Source: Gp6-AA40 sp035496255
GTDB lineage: Bacteria > Acidobacteriota > Vicinamibacteria > Vicinamibacterales > UBA2999
NCBI GenBank assembly: GCA_035496255.1
Contig: DATJEU010000013.1
Coordinates: 1 to 64,000 of the forward strand
Length of the DNA stretch: 64,000 bases
Direction: 5' to 3'
Each line of letters starts with the position of its first letter. Within the stretch, counting starts at the first letter, position 1. The notes below the pieces were generated by a model. It saw only the letters and a program-made list of their open reading frames with translations. It had not been told where the DNA came from and ran no database searches. A program made the translations under genes and the position numbers. Shown here one piece after another: positions 33,256 to 41,665 of this stretch.

Positions 33256-34107
33256 ATGACGTTGACCCTGGCGTTTTCTCCCTGTCCGAACGACTGCTTC
33301 ATCTTCGACGCGATGATCCACGGCCGCGTCGATACCGAAGGCCTCGACTTCAACGTCCGGCTCGCCGACGTCGAAGCCCTCAATACGGCGGCATTTTCCG
33401 GCGACGTGGACATCACGAAACTCAGTTTTCACGCGTACGCGTACTGCGCGGACGCATATGTCCTGCTGGACGCCGGCAGCGCGCTCGGGCGTAACTGTGG
33501 TCCGCTGCTGATCGCGAAGCGTGCGATCGCCGTCGATGAAGCGTCGGCAGGAAAGCTGCGCATCGCCATTCCCGGGAAATACACGACCGCCAACTTCCTG
33601 CTTGGGTACGCGTTCCCGCTTGCCCAGGACCGGACCGAGCTGCTGTTTTCGGAGATCGAACCGGCGGTGCTCGATGGCCGCTACGACGCCGGGCTGATCA
33701 TTCACGAGAACCGGTTCACGTACGAAGCCAAGGGCCTGAAGAAGATCATCGATCTCGGCGAGTACTGGGAAGCGACGACCGGCGCGCCGATTCCGCTTGG
33801 CGGCATCGTCATTCGCCGGTCGCTGGCGGAGGCCGTTCAGCAGCGCGTCAATCGCGTGCTGCGACGGAGCGTCGAGTACGCGTTCGCCCATCGCGAGGCC
33901 AGCCTGCCGTACGTACGCGCGCACGCGCAGGAGATGAGCGAAGAGGTGATGTACAAGCACATCGACCTCTATGTGAACGATTACTCGATTGATCTGGGTA
34001 CCGAAGGCCGGCAGGCGGTGGAGCTGCTGTTCGCACGAGCGGCGGCGAACGGCGTCATTCCGCCAATCCGCGAACCGCTGTTCATGCCCGACCCATCGGT
34101 GAAGTGA
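33256..34107 (+). CDS. mqnD: 1,4-dihydroxy-6-naphthoate synthase (MqnD)
   Basis: The 283-residue periplasmic-binding-protein-like enzyme converts cyclic dehypoxanthinyl futalosine to 1,4-dihydroxy-6-naphthoate. FSPCPNDCFIFDAMIHGRVDTEGL at the start and ITKLSFHAYAYCADAYVLLDAGSALGRNCGP are MqnD signatures; GLIIHENRFTYEAKGL contains the catalytic His region. It starts 10 bases after mqnB and is co-transcribed with it. There is no signal peptide, as expected. Confidence 0.92.
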   Translation: MTLTLAFSPCPNDCFIFDAMIHGRVDTEGLDFNVRLADVEALNTAAFSGDVDITKLSFHAYAYCADAYVLLDAGSALGRNCGPLLIAKRAIAVDEASAGKLRIAIPGKYTTANFLLGYAFPLAQDRTELLFSEIEPAVLDGRYDAGLIIHENRFTYEAKGLKKIIDLGEYWEATTGAPIPLGGIVIRRSLAEAVQQRVNRVLRRSVEYAFAHREASLPYVRAHAQEMSEEVMYKHIDLYVNDYSIDLGTEGRQAVELLFARAAANGVIPPIREPLFMPDPSVK

Positions 34108-34124
34108 ATTGTCGGAGCCGGTCA

Positions 34125-34168
34125 TCGACGATCGACGACCGGCCACTGACCACTGACCACCAACTACC
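34125..34168. repeat. CCACTGA heptad repeat
   Basis: Tandem CCACTGA, CCACTGA, CCACCAA, CTACCGA units at 7-base steps follow ATCGACGATCGACGACCGG upstream of the acetyltransferase gene. The unit differs from the CAACTCCC and GATTC families but has the same 7-base period. Confidence 0.7.
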
Positions 34169-34170
34169 GA

Positions 34171-34710
34171 ATGCGTGCTCCTGAGGCGATCGAAACCGAA
34201 CGGCTGCTGCTGCGGCGCCCGACGCGGCACGATGTGCCTGGCATCTTCACGCGCTATGCCTCCGATCCTGAGGTGACGCGTTATCTGGCCTGGCCGCGGC
34301 ATCTCACCGTCGACGACACGATGATGTTCCTCCGCTTCAGCGACGCCGAATGGCGTCTGCACGGGTACGGTCCTTATCTTGTGTGGTCGAAGTCGACAGC
34401 GTTGCTGCTGGGCAGCACCGGCCTGACGCTGGAGGCGTCGCGTGTGGCGCAGACCGGCTACGTCTTCGCACGCGACGCATGGGGTCTCGGCTACGCCACC
34501 GAGTCGCTCGAGGCGATGGTCACCCTGGCCAGGGCACAGGCGCTGAAGCGGCTGTACGCGATGTGCCACGCCGATCATCGGGCTTCCATCCACGTGCTCG
34601 AAAAGTGCGGCTTCGTGCTGGAGTCCAGCCACCCTCAGTCACACATCTTCCCCAACCTCAGTGCGTTGAAGCAGCACGTGCTGACGTACGCGAGAGCGCT
34701 CGAGGACTGA
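34171..34710 (+). CDS. GNAT-family N-acetyltransferase, RimJ/RimL-like
   Basis: The 179-residue protein shows the pattern of ribosomal-protein/small-molecule acetyltransferases: IETERLLLRRPTRHD, GSTGLTLE, the acetyl-CoA-binding stretch TGYVFARDAWGLGYATESLEAMV and the C-terminal HADHRASIHVLEKCGFVLE. The substrate cannot be told from sequence. It stands alone between mqnD and a minus-strand pair. Confidence 0.85.
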   Translation: MRAPEAIETERLLLRRPTRHDVPGIFTRYASDPEVTRYLAWPRHLTVDDTMMFLRFSDAEWRLHGYGPYLVWSKSTALLLGSTGLTLEASRVAQTGYVFARDAWGLGYATESLEAMVTLARAQALKRLYAMCHADHRASIHVLEKCGFVLESSHPQSHIFPNLSALKQHVLTYARALED

Positions 34711-34715
34711 GCTCG

Positions 34716-34949
34716 TTACGCGCGATCGGCAACGCCGGACGCGCCTGCATGCCGCGCGCAGTTTGCGCAGCAGAACATGCGGCCGGCCGTTTCGACGCCG
34801 TGGCCCATGATCCGGCAGCCACAATGGGCACACTGCGGCGCCAGCTTGTGGATGGCACATTCGAAGCTGTCGAAGGTGTGAACGCCTGCGGCGCCGCGCA
34901 CTTCGAAGCTCTTGTCGTAGTCGTTGCCGCATACGTCACAGCGCGCCAT
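34716..34949 (-). CDS. Cys-rich zinc-binding small protein
   Basis: The 77-residue protein has four metal-binding Cys/His clusters: CDVCGNDY, FDSFECAIHKLAP, CAHCGCRIMGHG and FCCANCARH. It resembles small proteins often labelled prokaryotic metallothionein in other genomes, but the regular CxxC pairs fit a structural zinc ribbon equally well. It is downstream of, and overlaps by 14 bases, a 66-residue hypothetical gene. Confidence 0.75.
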   Translation of the reverse strand: MARCDVCGNDYDKSFEVRGAAGVHTFDSFECAIHKLAPQCAHCGCRIMGHGVETAGRMFCCANCARHAGASGVADRA

Positions 34950-35136
34950 CGCGTCCTCGCTTCGGTTGCCTGTCGTTGCCGCGCTTCGGCCCGAGCTCGT
35001 CGGCATTGATGCCGATCTCGGTGTCGTGTCCCGGATCCTGATCGATCGGCAGGTCGGGCTTGCCGCTCGTGATTGAGTCGCTGACCAGTACGTCGCCGCT
35101 GCGGGCATCTTCGTTCCGTAAGCGTTCCTTCGACAT
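34936..35136 (-). CDS. small hypothetical acidic/polar protein
   Basis: The 66-residue protein starts at ATG 35136 after a near-perfect GAGGAGG ribosome site, the strongest evidence that it is real. The sequence is polar and probably disordered (DQDPGHDTEIGINADELGPKRGNDRQPKRG). No family is recognised. It is the first gene of a two-gene unit with the Cys-rich protein. Confidence 0.6.
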   Translation of the reverse strand: MSKERLRNEDARSGDVLVSDSITSGKPDLPIDQDPGHDTEIGINADELGPKRGNDRQPKRGRDGAL

Positions 35137-35159
35137 GAGTCCTCCTCGCGTGTTCAGGA

Positions 35160-35447
35160 ATCCATGCAAGCACCGGTAGCTCGTCATCGGTCAGCTACGT
35201 CGCAGTCGTGCTGATGGACGTGCAGATGCCGGAGATGGACGGCCTCAGCGCCGCCCGCGCAAGCACCGCGCAGCAGCCGGCCGACCGGCGGCCGCGGATC
35301 GTTGCGCTGACGGCCAATGCCTTTGCTGAGGATCGCGAGGAGGGCCTGGCTGTCGGCATGGACGATTACTTGAGCAAACCACTGCAGCGCGATCGCTTGA
35401 TGATTGCGGCGCTGTCACGGGCTCTTCGGCTGGTCGAGTCGCGGTAG
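35160..35447 (+). pseudogene. remnant of a response-regulator receiver domain
   Basis: Only the second half of a receiver domain remains: VAVVLMDVQMPEMDGL (phospho-Asp), VALTANAFAEDREEGLAVGMDDYLSKPLQRDRL (switch Thr and conserved Lys). The first strand with the acidic pair and the rest of the parent protein are missing. The frame is open a little upstream without a plausible start. It is probably the tail of a lost hybrid histidine kinase. Confidence 0.65.
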
Positions 35448-35560
35448 GACGGAGTCTCTAATTGCGCTCATAGTGGCGTAGGGCGAAGCGAGGCGAGACA
35501 CGTCGGGCGGCTTCGGATCTGCCCTAAGTGACAACCGGCGTATAGTCGCGACAGCAAAGT

Positions 35561-36412
35561 ATGGCGACAGGCTGGGCGGTGCCCATATTGATCAGCGCGG
35601 CGGCATTGGTCGCCGGCGGCCAGAACGCGGTGACGGCGCGGTTCGAGGCAGCGACGATTAAGATCAACCGGGCTGGCGGCCGGCCGGCGCCCCCGCGAGT
35701 CATCCCGGCAACGGGGCAGGTGACCATCACGAATGCGGCGGTCAGCGCCCTGATTCAGGACGCCTACGGCATTCAGCTCCCCTCGTTGATTGTCAATATG
35801 CCGGATTGGGCACGTTCACAACACGTCGATGTCGTTGCGAAGGCCCCGTCACCGGCGCCGGTCGCGGTTCTGCAGCGGATGATGCAGCCGCTGCTCACCG
35901 AGTATTTCAAGCTTGCCGTGCATCGCGAGACGCGTGACGTGGTGGCGTTCGCGCTGATGCTCACGTCGCCCGGCCGCACAGGTTCGAAGCTGAAACGGGT
36001 GGACGACTCGTGCGATGCGGCAGTGGGGACGACGATTGGATTTGCCCGGCCCGCGGAAGGGACCGATCAGCGGCAGGTATGCGGTGTGCTTCCCGCTGGC
36101 GCTGGCGAGATCATCGCGCACGGCATCGACGTTGCCGGACTGGCCACTGAGCTGGCGCCGTCGCAACGCCGCCCGATCATCGATCGCACCGGACTCACCG
36201 GTCGCTTCGACGTCGAATTGAAGTGGACGCCCGACGCGTTTTCCGCGACCGCGCTGGCGCAGCGCCCCGGCTCGACGCCTCCGCCTGGCGTGGACCCCGC
36301 GGGTCCGCCGCTCGCGACCGCACTGCAGGATCAACTCGGGCTGAAGCTGGTATCAGTGACCGCGCCAATGGAAGTGCTGGTGATCGATCGCGCCGAACCG
36401 CTCGCGAATTAG
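35561..36412 (+). CDS. TIGR03435-type soil-associated protein
   Basis: The 283-residue protein begins with a hydrophobic export segment and has the hallmarks of this acidobacterial family: FEAATIKIN near the start, the segment ALIQDAYGIQLPSLIVNMPDW, RMMQPLLTEYFKLAVHRETRDVVAFALML, and the terminal DRTGLTGRFDVELKWTPD...ALQDQLGLKLVSVTAPMEVLVIDRAE. Its function is unknown, and these proteins occur in large paralogous numbers in soil Acidobacteria. A TATAGT box lies about 16 bases upstream of the start. Confidence 0.9.
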   Translation: MATGWAVPILISAAALVAGGQNAVTARFEAATIKINRAGGRPAPPRVIPATGQVTITNAAVSALIQDAYGIQLPSLIVNMPDWARSQHVDVVAKAPSPAPVAVLQRMMQPLLTEYFKLAVHRETRDVVAFALMLTSPGRTGSKLKRVDDSCDAAVGTTIGFARPAEGTDQRQVCGVLPAGAGEIIAHGIDVAGLATELAPSQRRPIIDRTGLTGRFDVELKWTPDAFSATALAQRPGSTPPPGVDPAGPPLATALQDQLGLKLVSVTAPMEVLVIDRAEPLAN

Positions 36413-36534
36413 TCACAACAGCCGCCACGACGGCACGGCGAGAACGATGGCTACGACGACGAATCGTTTCGAAGACATCTCGTCGTGTTCGTCGTGGCGT
36501 CATTGTGCCTGTCGCTCGAGCAGGGCGTGCTGAG

Positions 36535-36942
36535 TCATTTCACGGGCGCGATGCGGCGGATCTTGTCGAGGTCGACTGAGTAGTCGCCCAGATCGGATCG
36601 GCCGGTCAGCTTCATGGCTCCCTGCCGAAACAGCGTCGCGGGGACGTGCTTGCCGTTCTTCAAGGCGACATCGAGTTCGACCCGCGCTGGCTTCGCGGTC
36701 GTATCGACCTTCGTCACGGCAATCGCGTCGACGTCCTGCCACTTCAAGCGCACGACGCCGTCGCCCTGCTCGACGCGGATACCGTCCTTGTCCTCGTCCA
36801 CCGTCAGCAGGCTGCCGTAATTGACGATCGCGTTCGACACGACGACCTCCCGGCCGCGGCTGTCGGTAATCCGGAGATCCGCCGCGAATGCGCCAACCGG
36901 CAGGAGTATCACCGCGGCGAAAACCGAAGCGCTGCATCTCAT
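36535..36942 (-). CDS. hypothetical secreted protein
   Basis: The 135-residue protein has a short signal peptide (SASVFAAVILLPVGAFAA). The mature part is beta-rich: LRITDSRGREVVVSNAIVNYGSL, GVVRLKWQDVDAIAVTKVD, RVELDVALKNGKHVPATLF and GDYSVDLDKIRRIAPVK. I do not recognise a named family. It is followed by a repeat and the B12 operon end on the same strand, but is transcribed towards 36535, away from them. Confidence 0.65.
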   Translation of the reverse strand: MRCSASVFAAVILLPVGAFAADLRITDSRGREVVVSNAIVNYGSLLTVDEDKDGIRVEQGDGVVRLKWQDVDAIAVTKVDTTAKPARVELDVALKNGKHVPATLFRQGAMKLTGRSDLGDYSVDLDKIRRIAPVK

Positions 36943-36999
36943 GCTGCGAAGTGTAGCCCGGTGCGACTCTCGCGGATCCTCTCATGCCGCAACGGTGTC

Positions 37000-37053
37000 G
37001 TGGCGCGGACCTTGTCAGGTCCGCGCGGGCGAGCCTCACAAGGCTCGCCCCGC
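37000..37053. repeat. 54-nt double-hairpin repeat, copy 2
   Basis: GTGG is followed by hairpin one CGCGGACCTTGTCAGGTCCGCG and hairpin two CGAGCCTCACAAGGCTCG. The closing segment is CCCCGC where the other copies have CCCAC. Its last third encodes the final residues of the BtuF-like protein (RAGRAL). Confidence 0.75.
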
Positions 37054-37839
37054 GCGCGCGGCCGATTCGATGATCGCGTGAAGCTGGCGGAGTCCATCGG
37101 TCAGCGCCGCCGGGCCAGGTTGCAGAATGAGGGCCGACTTGATCTCGTGGATGCGGCCATCGCGAACGGCATCGACGGCATCCCATCCGGGCCTCGATGT
37201 GATGCGGTTGACGCGCACTGGCTTGCCACACCAGGAGGCGACGATCACCTGCGGGTTGCGGCGAATCACTTCGGTCCCGGTCACGATCCGATCTCTGCCA
37301 AGCTTCGCGTGCCGCAGTTCCGGAAAGATCGGATCGCCGCCGGCAATCTCGATGAGCTCGTCGACCCATCGAATGCCGGAAATCAGCGGATCATCCCACT
37401 CTTCGAAGTAGACGCGCGGCCTGAAGGAAAGCGCTCGTGTCGCACCGCGGATCGACTCGATGTTGCGCTCAAGGTCTGCCGCCAGATGGTCCGCCTTCGC
37501 GGCGCAGCCAACGAGCGCGCCAAGCATCCGAATCATCTGCAGGATCTCCGCGACGCTCCGCTGGTTGAACAGCATCACCGGATAGCCACGCTTGCCCAGG
37601 TCGGCAGCGATGTCGGCCTGCAGGTCTGAAAAAGCCAGGATCAGGTCGGGCTTGAGCGTCTCGATCTTCTCGATGCGCGCGTTGAGGAACGACGAGATGC
37701 GCGGCTTCTGGCGGGCTTCCGGCGGCCTGACCGTGTAGCCGGATACGCCGACCACACGATCGCCCTCGCCAAGCAGATACAGCGTCTCGGTCGTTTCCTC
37801 GGTGAGGCAGACGAGGCGACGTGGGTAACTGATGTTCAC
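37036..37839 (-). CDS. BtuF-like cobalamin-binding protein without signal peptide
   Basis: The 267-residue protein has the BtuF/TroA fold: RRLVCLTEETTETLYLLGEGDRVVGVSGYTV, KIETLKPDLILAF, then PRVYFEEWDDPLISGIRWVDELIEIAGG and a final region IHEIKSALILQPGPAALTDGL. It begins MNISYPRRLV with no signal peptide, so it should stay in the cytosol, unlike the btuF product upstream. It overlaps the DUF71 gene by four bases and is the last gene of the B12 operon. It may bind cobalamin or a precursor in the cytosol as part of salvage (inference). Confidence 0.85.
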   Translation of the reverse strand: MNISYPRRLVCLTEETTETLYLLGEGDRVVGVSGYTVRPPEARQKPRISSFLNARIEKIETLKPDLILAFSDLQADIAADLGKRGYPVMLFNQRSVAEILQMIRMLGALVGCAAKADHLAADLERNIESIRGATRALSFRPRVYFEEWDDPLISGIRWVDELIEIAGGDPIFPELRHAKLGRDRIVTGTEVIRRNPQVIVASWCGKPVRVNRITSRPGWDAVDAVRDGRIHEIKSALILQPGPAALTDGLRQLHAIIESAARAGRAL

Positions 37840-38639
37840 GCTTCTCTGTTCTTGCGTGCTGTGTTCGTGTTCCAGGTTCGGTTCCTCCTCCCACCCCGTG
37901 GCCGCGCTCCCGCGTCCGAAGCGGCATCAGAACCTGAACACGAACCCGGCACCGGGAAGGCAGAAGTCCGGACATCATCAGCGGCGAGCGTCAAGTCCGC
38001 CCATGCGAACGGCTCTCGAATCTCCTTCTCGCCGGGGTGCAGCCGGATCGGTCCTTCGAACATTGGCCCGTCGTAAACGCAAGTGTGGAACTCGCCGTTC
38101 TCACCGCACGGGTCCACCCCCGCCGGCAGGTCCGCGACCAGCGTCGCGTTGAACTCGCGTCCCGCGTACGACGGTCCGAGGATCCGCGTGTCCACGCACG
38201 ACAGTCGTGCCTTCAGGCCGGCGCCGATCATGTCGTGCGCGAGCCGATCGGTTGGAATGCCCCACACCGGAAAAAGCGGCGTCAGCCCGGACCCCGCCAG
38301 CTGCCTTTCCCGGTAGCGCCGGATGTCTTCGAGAAACAGGTCGCCGAACGCCGCGTGGGTGAAACCGTCGGCGACGGCCTCGGTGACCGCCGCCCGCATG
38401 CGCGATTCGTAGATCTCGTTCGAGCACGGATGGGGAATGGTGATCACGCGCAGCGGCAGCCCGGCGGCGTTCGCCTGCGCTTCGAGCACCTCGCGCCGGA
38501 CACCGTGCATCGCCACGCGATTCATGGCTTCGTTCACCGTTGTCAACAGCGCGCCGACCGCGCCAGGATGCTTTCGCTGCAGCAGGTGCAACGCCCACGC
38601 GCTGTCCTTGCCCGAGCTCCACGACAGCAGAATCTTCAC
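37836..38639 (-). CDS. DUF71 (Dph6-type) ATP-binding protein linked to B12
   Basis: The 267-residue protein is of the PP-loop DUF71/COG2102 family. The ATP loop is LLSWSSGKDSAWALH near residue 5, and the DUF71 region FGDLFLEDIRRYRERQL and GENGEFHTCVYDGP are intact. The archaeal and eukaryotic members amidate diphthine; bacterial members that cluster with B12 transport genes have been predicted to act in B12 salvage. Its position between two BtuF-type genes under a B12 riboswitch supports this. The C-terminal 35 residues are low-complexity. Confidence 0.9.
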   Translation of the reverse strand: MKILLSWSSGKDSAWALHLLQRKHPGAVGALLTTVNEAMNRVAMHGVRREVLEAQANAAGLPLRVITIPHPCSNEIYESRMRAAVTEAVADGFTHAAFGDLFLEDIRRYRERQLAGSGLTPLFPVWGIPTDRLAHDMIGAGLKARLSCVDTRILGPSYAGREFNATLVADLPAGVDPCGENGEFHTCVYDGPMFEGPIRLHPGEKEIREPFAWADLTLAADDVRTSAFPVPGSCSGSDAASDAGARPRGGRRNRTWNTNTARKNREA

Positions 38640-39556
38640 TTGAACGCGTCCGGATGAAGAGCGCGGGCGAGCATTTCGGTGCCCTGCGCCACACGTGGAC
38701 CGGGCACGACGAGCTGGCTGCCGGTCAGCAGGTGGATGCGGCCGGTGCGCACAGCGGGAAGCGAGGCGAGAGTCGACCAGACGTTTCGTTCGGCGGCGAC
38801 TTTCGACGGTTCAATCAAGCCCTCGGCGCGGACTTCGATGATGACGTCCGGCGCACGGGCGATCAACGTTTCGGTGGACGGTTGGACCGACTCGCTCTTT
38901 GCGTCGGCAAACACGTTGTCGCCGCCCGCGGCCTCGAGCATGTCGTGCATGAAACCGAGGCCGCCACTTGCATAGATCTCGCGCAGCGCACCGGGTTGCC
39001 GATCGAGCACGAGCAGCGTGCGCGGCCGCTTGAGTCCCCTGACTCTGGCGCGTATCGCGTCGAGTTGCGCGGTGATGCGGGCGGCCAGCGCCGTCGCGTC
39101 CTGCGTGTGTCCGGTGGCTGCCCCGAGTTCCTTGAGGCTCTCGAGAATCTCGCGGATGCCACCATGTCGATAGCTGAATGTCCGGATGTTGACGCGAGCG
39201 AGCTGCGTTTCGAGCTGCGTCTGCGAGCCGTACGTGACGACGAGATCCGGACGCAGTGCAAGGATGCGCTCCACATCCGGATCGATCAGCGCGCCGACCC
39301 GCGGAAGCGCCTTCACTTCCGGCGGAAAGTTGTCGAACGTGCCGACACCGACCACGTTCGAGCCGGCGCCGATCGCGAAGAGCGTTTCGGTCAGGCTGGG
39401 GACCAGCGAGACGATTCGCCGGGCGCTCGCCGGTTGAACGGTCTTCGAACTGCCGGGCTGTTGCGACGATGCCCCCAGGAGCCCGGGCCGTGATGGCCCG
39501 GCGACGGCCAGGAACAACAAACAAACGAGGCCTAGCCTTTTCGCACGAGCAGCCAT
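38636..39556 (-). CDS. btuF: periplasmic vitamin B12-binding protein (BtuF)
   Basis: The 306-residue ABC substrate-binding protein has a signal peptide (LGLVCLLFLAVAGPSRPGLLGAS) and the BtuF pattern RRIVSLVPSLTETLFAIGAGSNVVGVGTFDNFPPEVKALPRVGALIDPDVERILALRPDLVV in outline. It delivers cobalamin to BtuCD. The start at 39556 overlaps btuC by 25 bases, and the stop overlaps the DUF71 start by four bases. Iron-siderophore binding is the main alternative, made unlikely by the riboswitch. Confidence 0.9.
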   Translation of the reverse strand: MAARAKRLGLVCLLFLAVAGPSRPGLLGASSQQPGSSKTVQPASARRIVSLVPSLTETLFAIGAGSNVVGVGTFDNFPPEVKALPRVGALIDPDVERILALRPDLVVTYGSQTQLETQLARVNIRTFSYRHGGIREILESLKELGAATGHTQDATALAARITAQLDAIRARVRGLKRPRTLLVLDRQPGALREIYASGGLGFMHDMLEAAGGDNVFADAKSESVQPSTETLIARAPDVIIEVRAEGLIEPSKVAAERNVWSTLASLPAVRTGRIHLLTGSQLVVPGPRVAQGTEMLARALHPDAFK

Positions 39557-40605
39557 AAAAAGAACGGCCCTCCAATCATTGCGGTCACCACGCCAACCGG
39601 AATCTCCACCGGGGCGAGCACGGTGCGTGCGACGAGATCGCACCCGATCAGAAACGATGCGCCGAACAACGCCGACGCCGGAAGAACGATGCGGTGGTCC
39701 CCGCCCACGAGCAGGCGCACGAGATGCGGCACGACGATGCCGATGAAACCGATCGGGCCCGACAACGACACCGCCGCGCTGGTCGCGAGCGAGGCGCTGA
39801 TGAACGCCATGCGTTGAACCCGGCCGACGTTGACGCCTCGCGCCGCGGCGGCGTCCGGCCCGAGGGTCAGAAGATTCAGCGCGCCGGGCAGCACCGCGAA
39901 CATCGCGAAGGCGGCGAGGATCAGCGGCAACGAGCCGTAGAGCGGCGTGAAGCTGCCGACGTCGAGATCGCCCATCAGCCAGCGAGCGGCGCGATAGACC
40001 TGCGCGTAGTCGGCGATGAACTGCGCGAACAGAATCAGCGCCGAGAAGAACGAGTTCAGCGTGACGCCGGCCAGCAGGAGGACCGACGTCGAGATCGGCC
40101 GTCCCGGCTGCGTCGCAAGCCAATAGACGATCGCCGCGGCAAGGACCGCGCCGCCCAGGCTGGCGAGCGGCACCGGCGACAGCGGACCAAGCGTCGCGGA
40201 CGCGCCGAACAGAATCGCGAGCATCGCCCCCAGCGACGATCCCGCGGACACACCGAGCGTGAACGGCGTCGCCAGCGGATTGCGCAGCATCGCCTGGAAG
40301 ACGACGCCCGCGGTGGCCAGTGCGGCACCGACGAGAGCCGCGGCCAGGACGCGCGGCAGACGCGCGACGAAAAAGACCTGCGCGTCGACGTTGTCGGCGA
40401 ACGGAATCGACGGGTCGAACACGCGTGAGAGGCTGATGTGCGTGCTGCCGATCAGCGGCGCGAGCACGATCATCAGAACCGTCAAGGCCCCGAAGCCTGC
40501 CACCGTGATCGCGAGACGCACGTGCACCGGCCGGCGGGCCGATGTGCCTGGGGCCATTGCCGTTGCCGCGTCTGGCCGCCGAAGTTCGAACAGCGAAGGC
40601 GGCAT
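39532..40605 (-). CDS. btuC: vitamin B12 ABC transporter permease (BtuC)
   Basis: The 357-residue inner-membrane permease of the FecCD family has about ten helices. Typical segments are RLPRVLAAALVGAALATAGVVFQAMLRNPLATPFTLGVSAGSSLGA and ISLSGPIGFIGIVVPHLVRLLVGGDHR. It forms the channel of the BtuCDF importer. It overlaps btuD by one base and btuF by 25. Confidence 0.93.
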   Translation of the reverse strand: MPPSLFELRRPDAATAMAPGTSARRPVHVRLAITVAGFGALTVLMIVLAPLIGSTHISLSRVFDPSIPFADNVDAQVFFVARLPRVLAAALVGAALATAGVVFQAMLRNPLATPFTLGVSAGSSLGAMLAILFGASATLGPLSPVPLASLGGAVLAAAIVYWLATQPGRPISTSVLLLAGVTLNSFFSALILFAQFIADYAQVYRAARWLMGDLDVGSFTPLYGSLPLILAAFAMFAVLPGALNLLTLGPDAAAARGVNVGRVQRMAFISASLATSAAVSLSGPIGFIGIVVPHLVRLLVGGDHRIVLPASALFGASFLIGCDLVARTVLAPVEIPVGVVTAMIGGPFFLWLLVRKG

Positions 40606-41432
40606 CAGGACCGGCTCAATGGCACGACCGTCAAGTGTCCGGTGGTCAGATGACGGTGTACGTCGGCGGTCACGCCATACACCTGACGGATCGCGTCAAC
40701 CGTCAGCACGTCTTCCGTGGCTCCCTGCGCCAGCACCTGCCCGCTGCGCATCAGCACGAGGTGATCGCACAGGCTCGCGGCAAGATTCAGATCGTGCGTC
40801 GCCAGCACCATCGTCACATCGCGTTCGCGATTGAGCGAGATGAGGAGCGCCTGAATTTCGAGCTGATAGCCGAGGTCGAGCGACGCCGTCGGTTCATCGA
40901 GCAACAGCAGCTCCGGTTGCTGCGCCAGCGCGCTGGCAATGATCACGCGCTGCTTCTCGCCGCCGCTGAGCGTCATGTATGGACGATCGGCGAGATGGCT
41001 CGTACCCGTCGCGTCGAGCGCGTCGTAGGCAAGCGCGACGTCGCGCGGACCTTCGAGCTGAAACGTGTCGAGATGCGGATGACGCCCCATCAGCACCATC
41101 TCGAGGGCGGTGTAGTCGAACGCCGGATGCGTCTCCTGCGGCACGACGGCCACCCGGCGGGCGACCGCGCGGCGCGGCTGCGACGCAATCGCAACGCCGT
41201 CGAACAGGACCTGGCCCGATGCCGGAGTGATGATGCCGGCCAGCAGCTTCAGCAGCGTCGTCTTGCCGCAGCCATTGGGGCCAAGCAGGCCGGTGATGGA
41301 TCCGCGCGCGACGGTCAGGCTGACATCGCGCACGGCCGCGTCACGAGTGCCGCGGGTGGCCTCGGACGTCGCGCGAAGCCGTGATTGATCGGCTGAATAG
41401 GAAAAGGCGAGACGTTCTGCGAGCAGTAGCAC
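40605..41432 (-). CDS. btuD: vitamin B12 ABC transporter ATPase (BtuD)
   Basis: The 275-residue ABC ATPase has Walker A GLLGPNGCGKTTLLK, Q-loop VVPQETHP, signature LSGGEKQRV, Walker B LLLLDEPTASLDLG and the H-loop ATHDLN. GTG at 41432 is the likely start because GGGAGG lies 4 bases upstream; an in-frame TTG at 41471 sits closer to the riboswitch. There is an insertion of about 15 residues after strand one (SADQSRLRATSEATRGTRDAA). It is the first gene after the cobalamin riboswitch. Confidence 0.92.
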   Translation of the reverse strand: MLLLAERLAFSYSADQSRLRATSEATRGTRDAAVRDVSLTVARGSITGLLGPNGCGKTTLLKLLAGIITPASGQVLFDGVAIASQPRRAVARRVAVVPQETHPAFDYTALEMVLMGRHPHLDTFQLEGPRDVALAYDALDATGTSHLADRPYMTLSGGEKQRVIIASALAQQPELLLLDEPTASLDLGYQLEIQALLISLNRERDVTMVLATHDLNLAASLCDHLVLMRSGQVLAQGATEDVLTVDAIRQVYGVTADVHRHLTTGHLTVVPLSRS

Positions 41433-41474
41433 GTCACCTCCCGGCGTCTCTCGCGCCGAAGCAAGGAACAAACG

Positions 41475-41630
41475 CGCCGGGGCAGGTCTCCTGACTCGCG
41501 ATCACCCGGCTTCAGCCGGGCCGATCACTTACAGTGGCGGGACCGTGTGGGTTTCTCACCCACTTCCCCTGCTGGGTCTCTGTGCCGCCCCGACGGAAAG
41601 GAGGGCCTTGCGGCACGGAGAGCACCCGGC
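41475..41630 (-). promoter_or_regulatory. cobalamin riboswitch upstream of btuDCF
   Basis: On the minus strand the classical B12-element pieces appear in order: a 5' stem GTGCCGCAAGG...GGCGGCAC (about 41616-41580), AGGGGAAGTGGGTGAGAAACCCAC with the peripheral hairpin, the B12 box CGGTCCCGCCACTGTAAGTG (near 41550-41531), a CCCGGCTGAAGCCGGG hairpin, and the closing AGTCAGGAGACCTGCC (about 41497-41482). Binding of adenosylcobalamin would shut off btuDCF-DUF71 expression. btuD starts about 45 bases downstream. Confidence 0.93.
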
Positions 41631-41650
41631 GGTGTCGATTAGGCGATCAG

Positions 41651-41656
41651 TATAAT
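41651..41656 (+). promoter_or_regulatory. TATAAT -10 box giving a leaderless mqnE start
   Basis: TATAAT lies 9 bases before the mqnE GTG, so transcription should begin at or within a few bases of the start codon. The surrounding GATC-AGTAT-AATC is a weak relative of the IscR-like boxes. No clear -35 was identified. Confidence 0.55.
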
Positions 41657-41665
41657 CGCTGGATA

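Noticed and set aside
35160..35447. Functional stand-alone response regulator
   Set aside because: The first half of the receiver domain, including the acidic pair, is missing and there is no good start codon.
41534..41665. Upstream extension of the mqnE frame
   Set aside because: This stretch is the cobalamin riboswitch read in antisense; MqnE homology begins after 41666.
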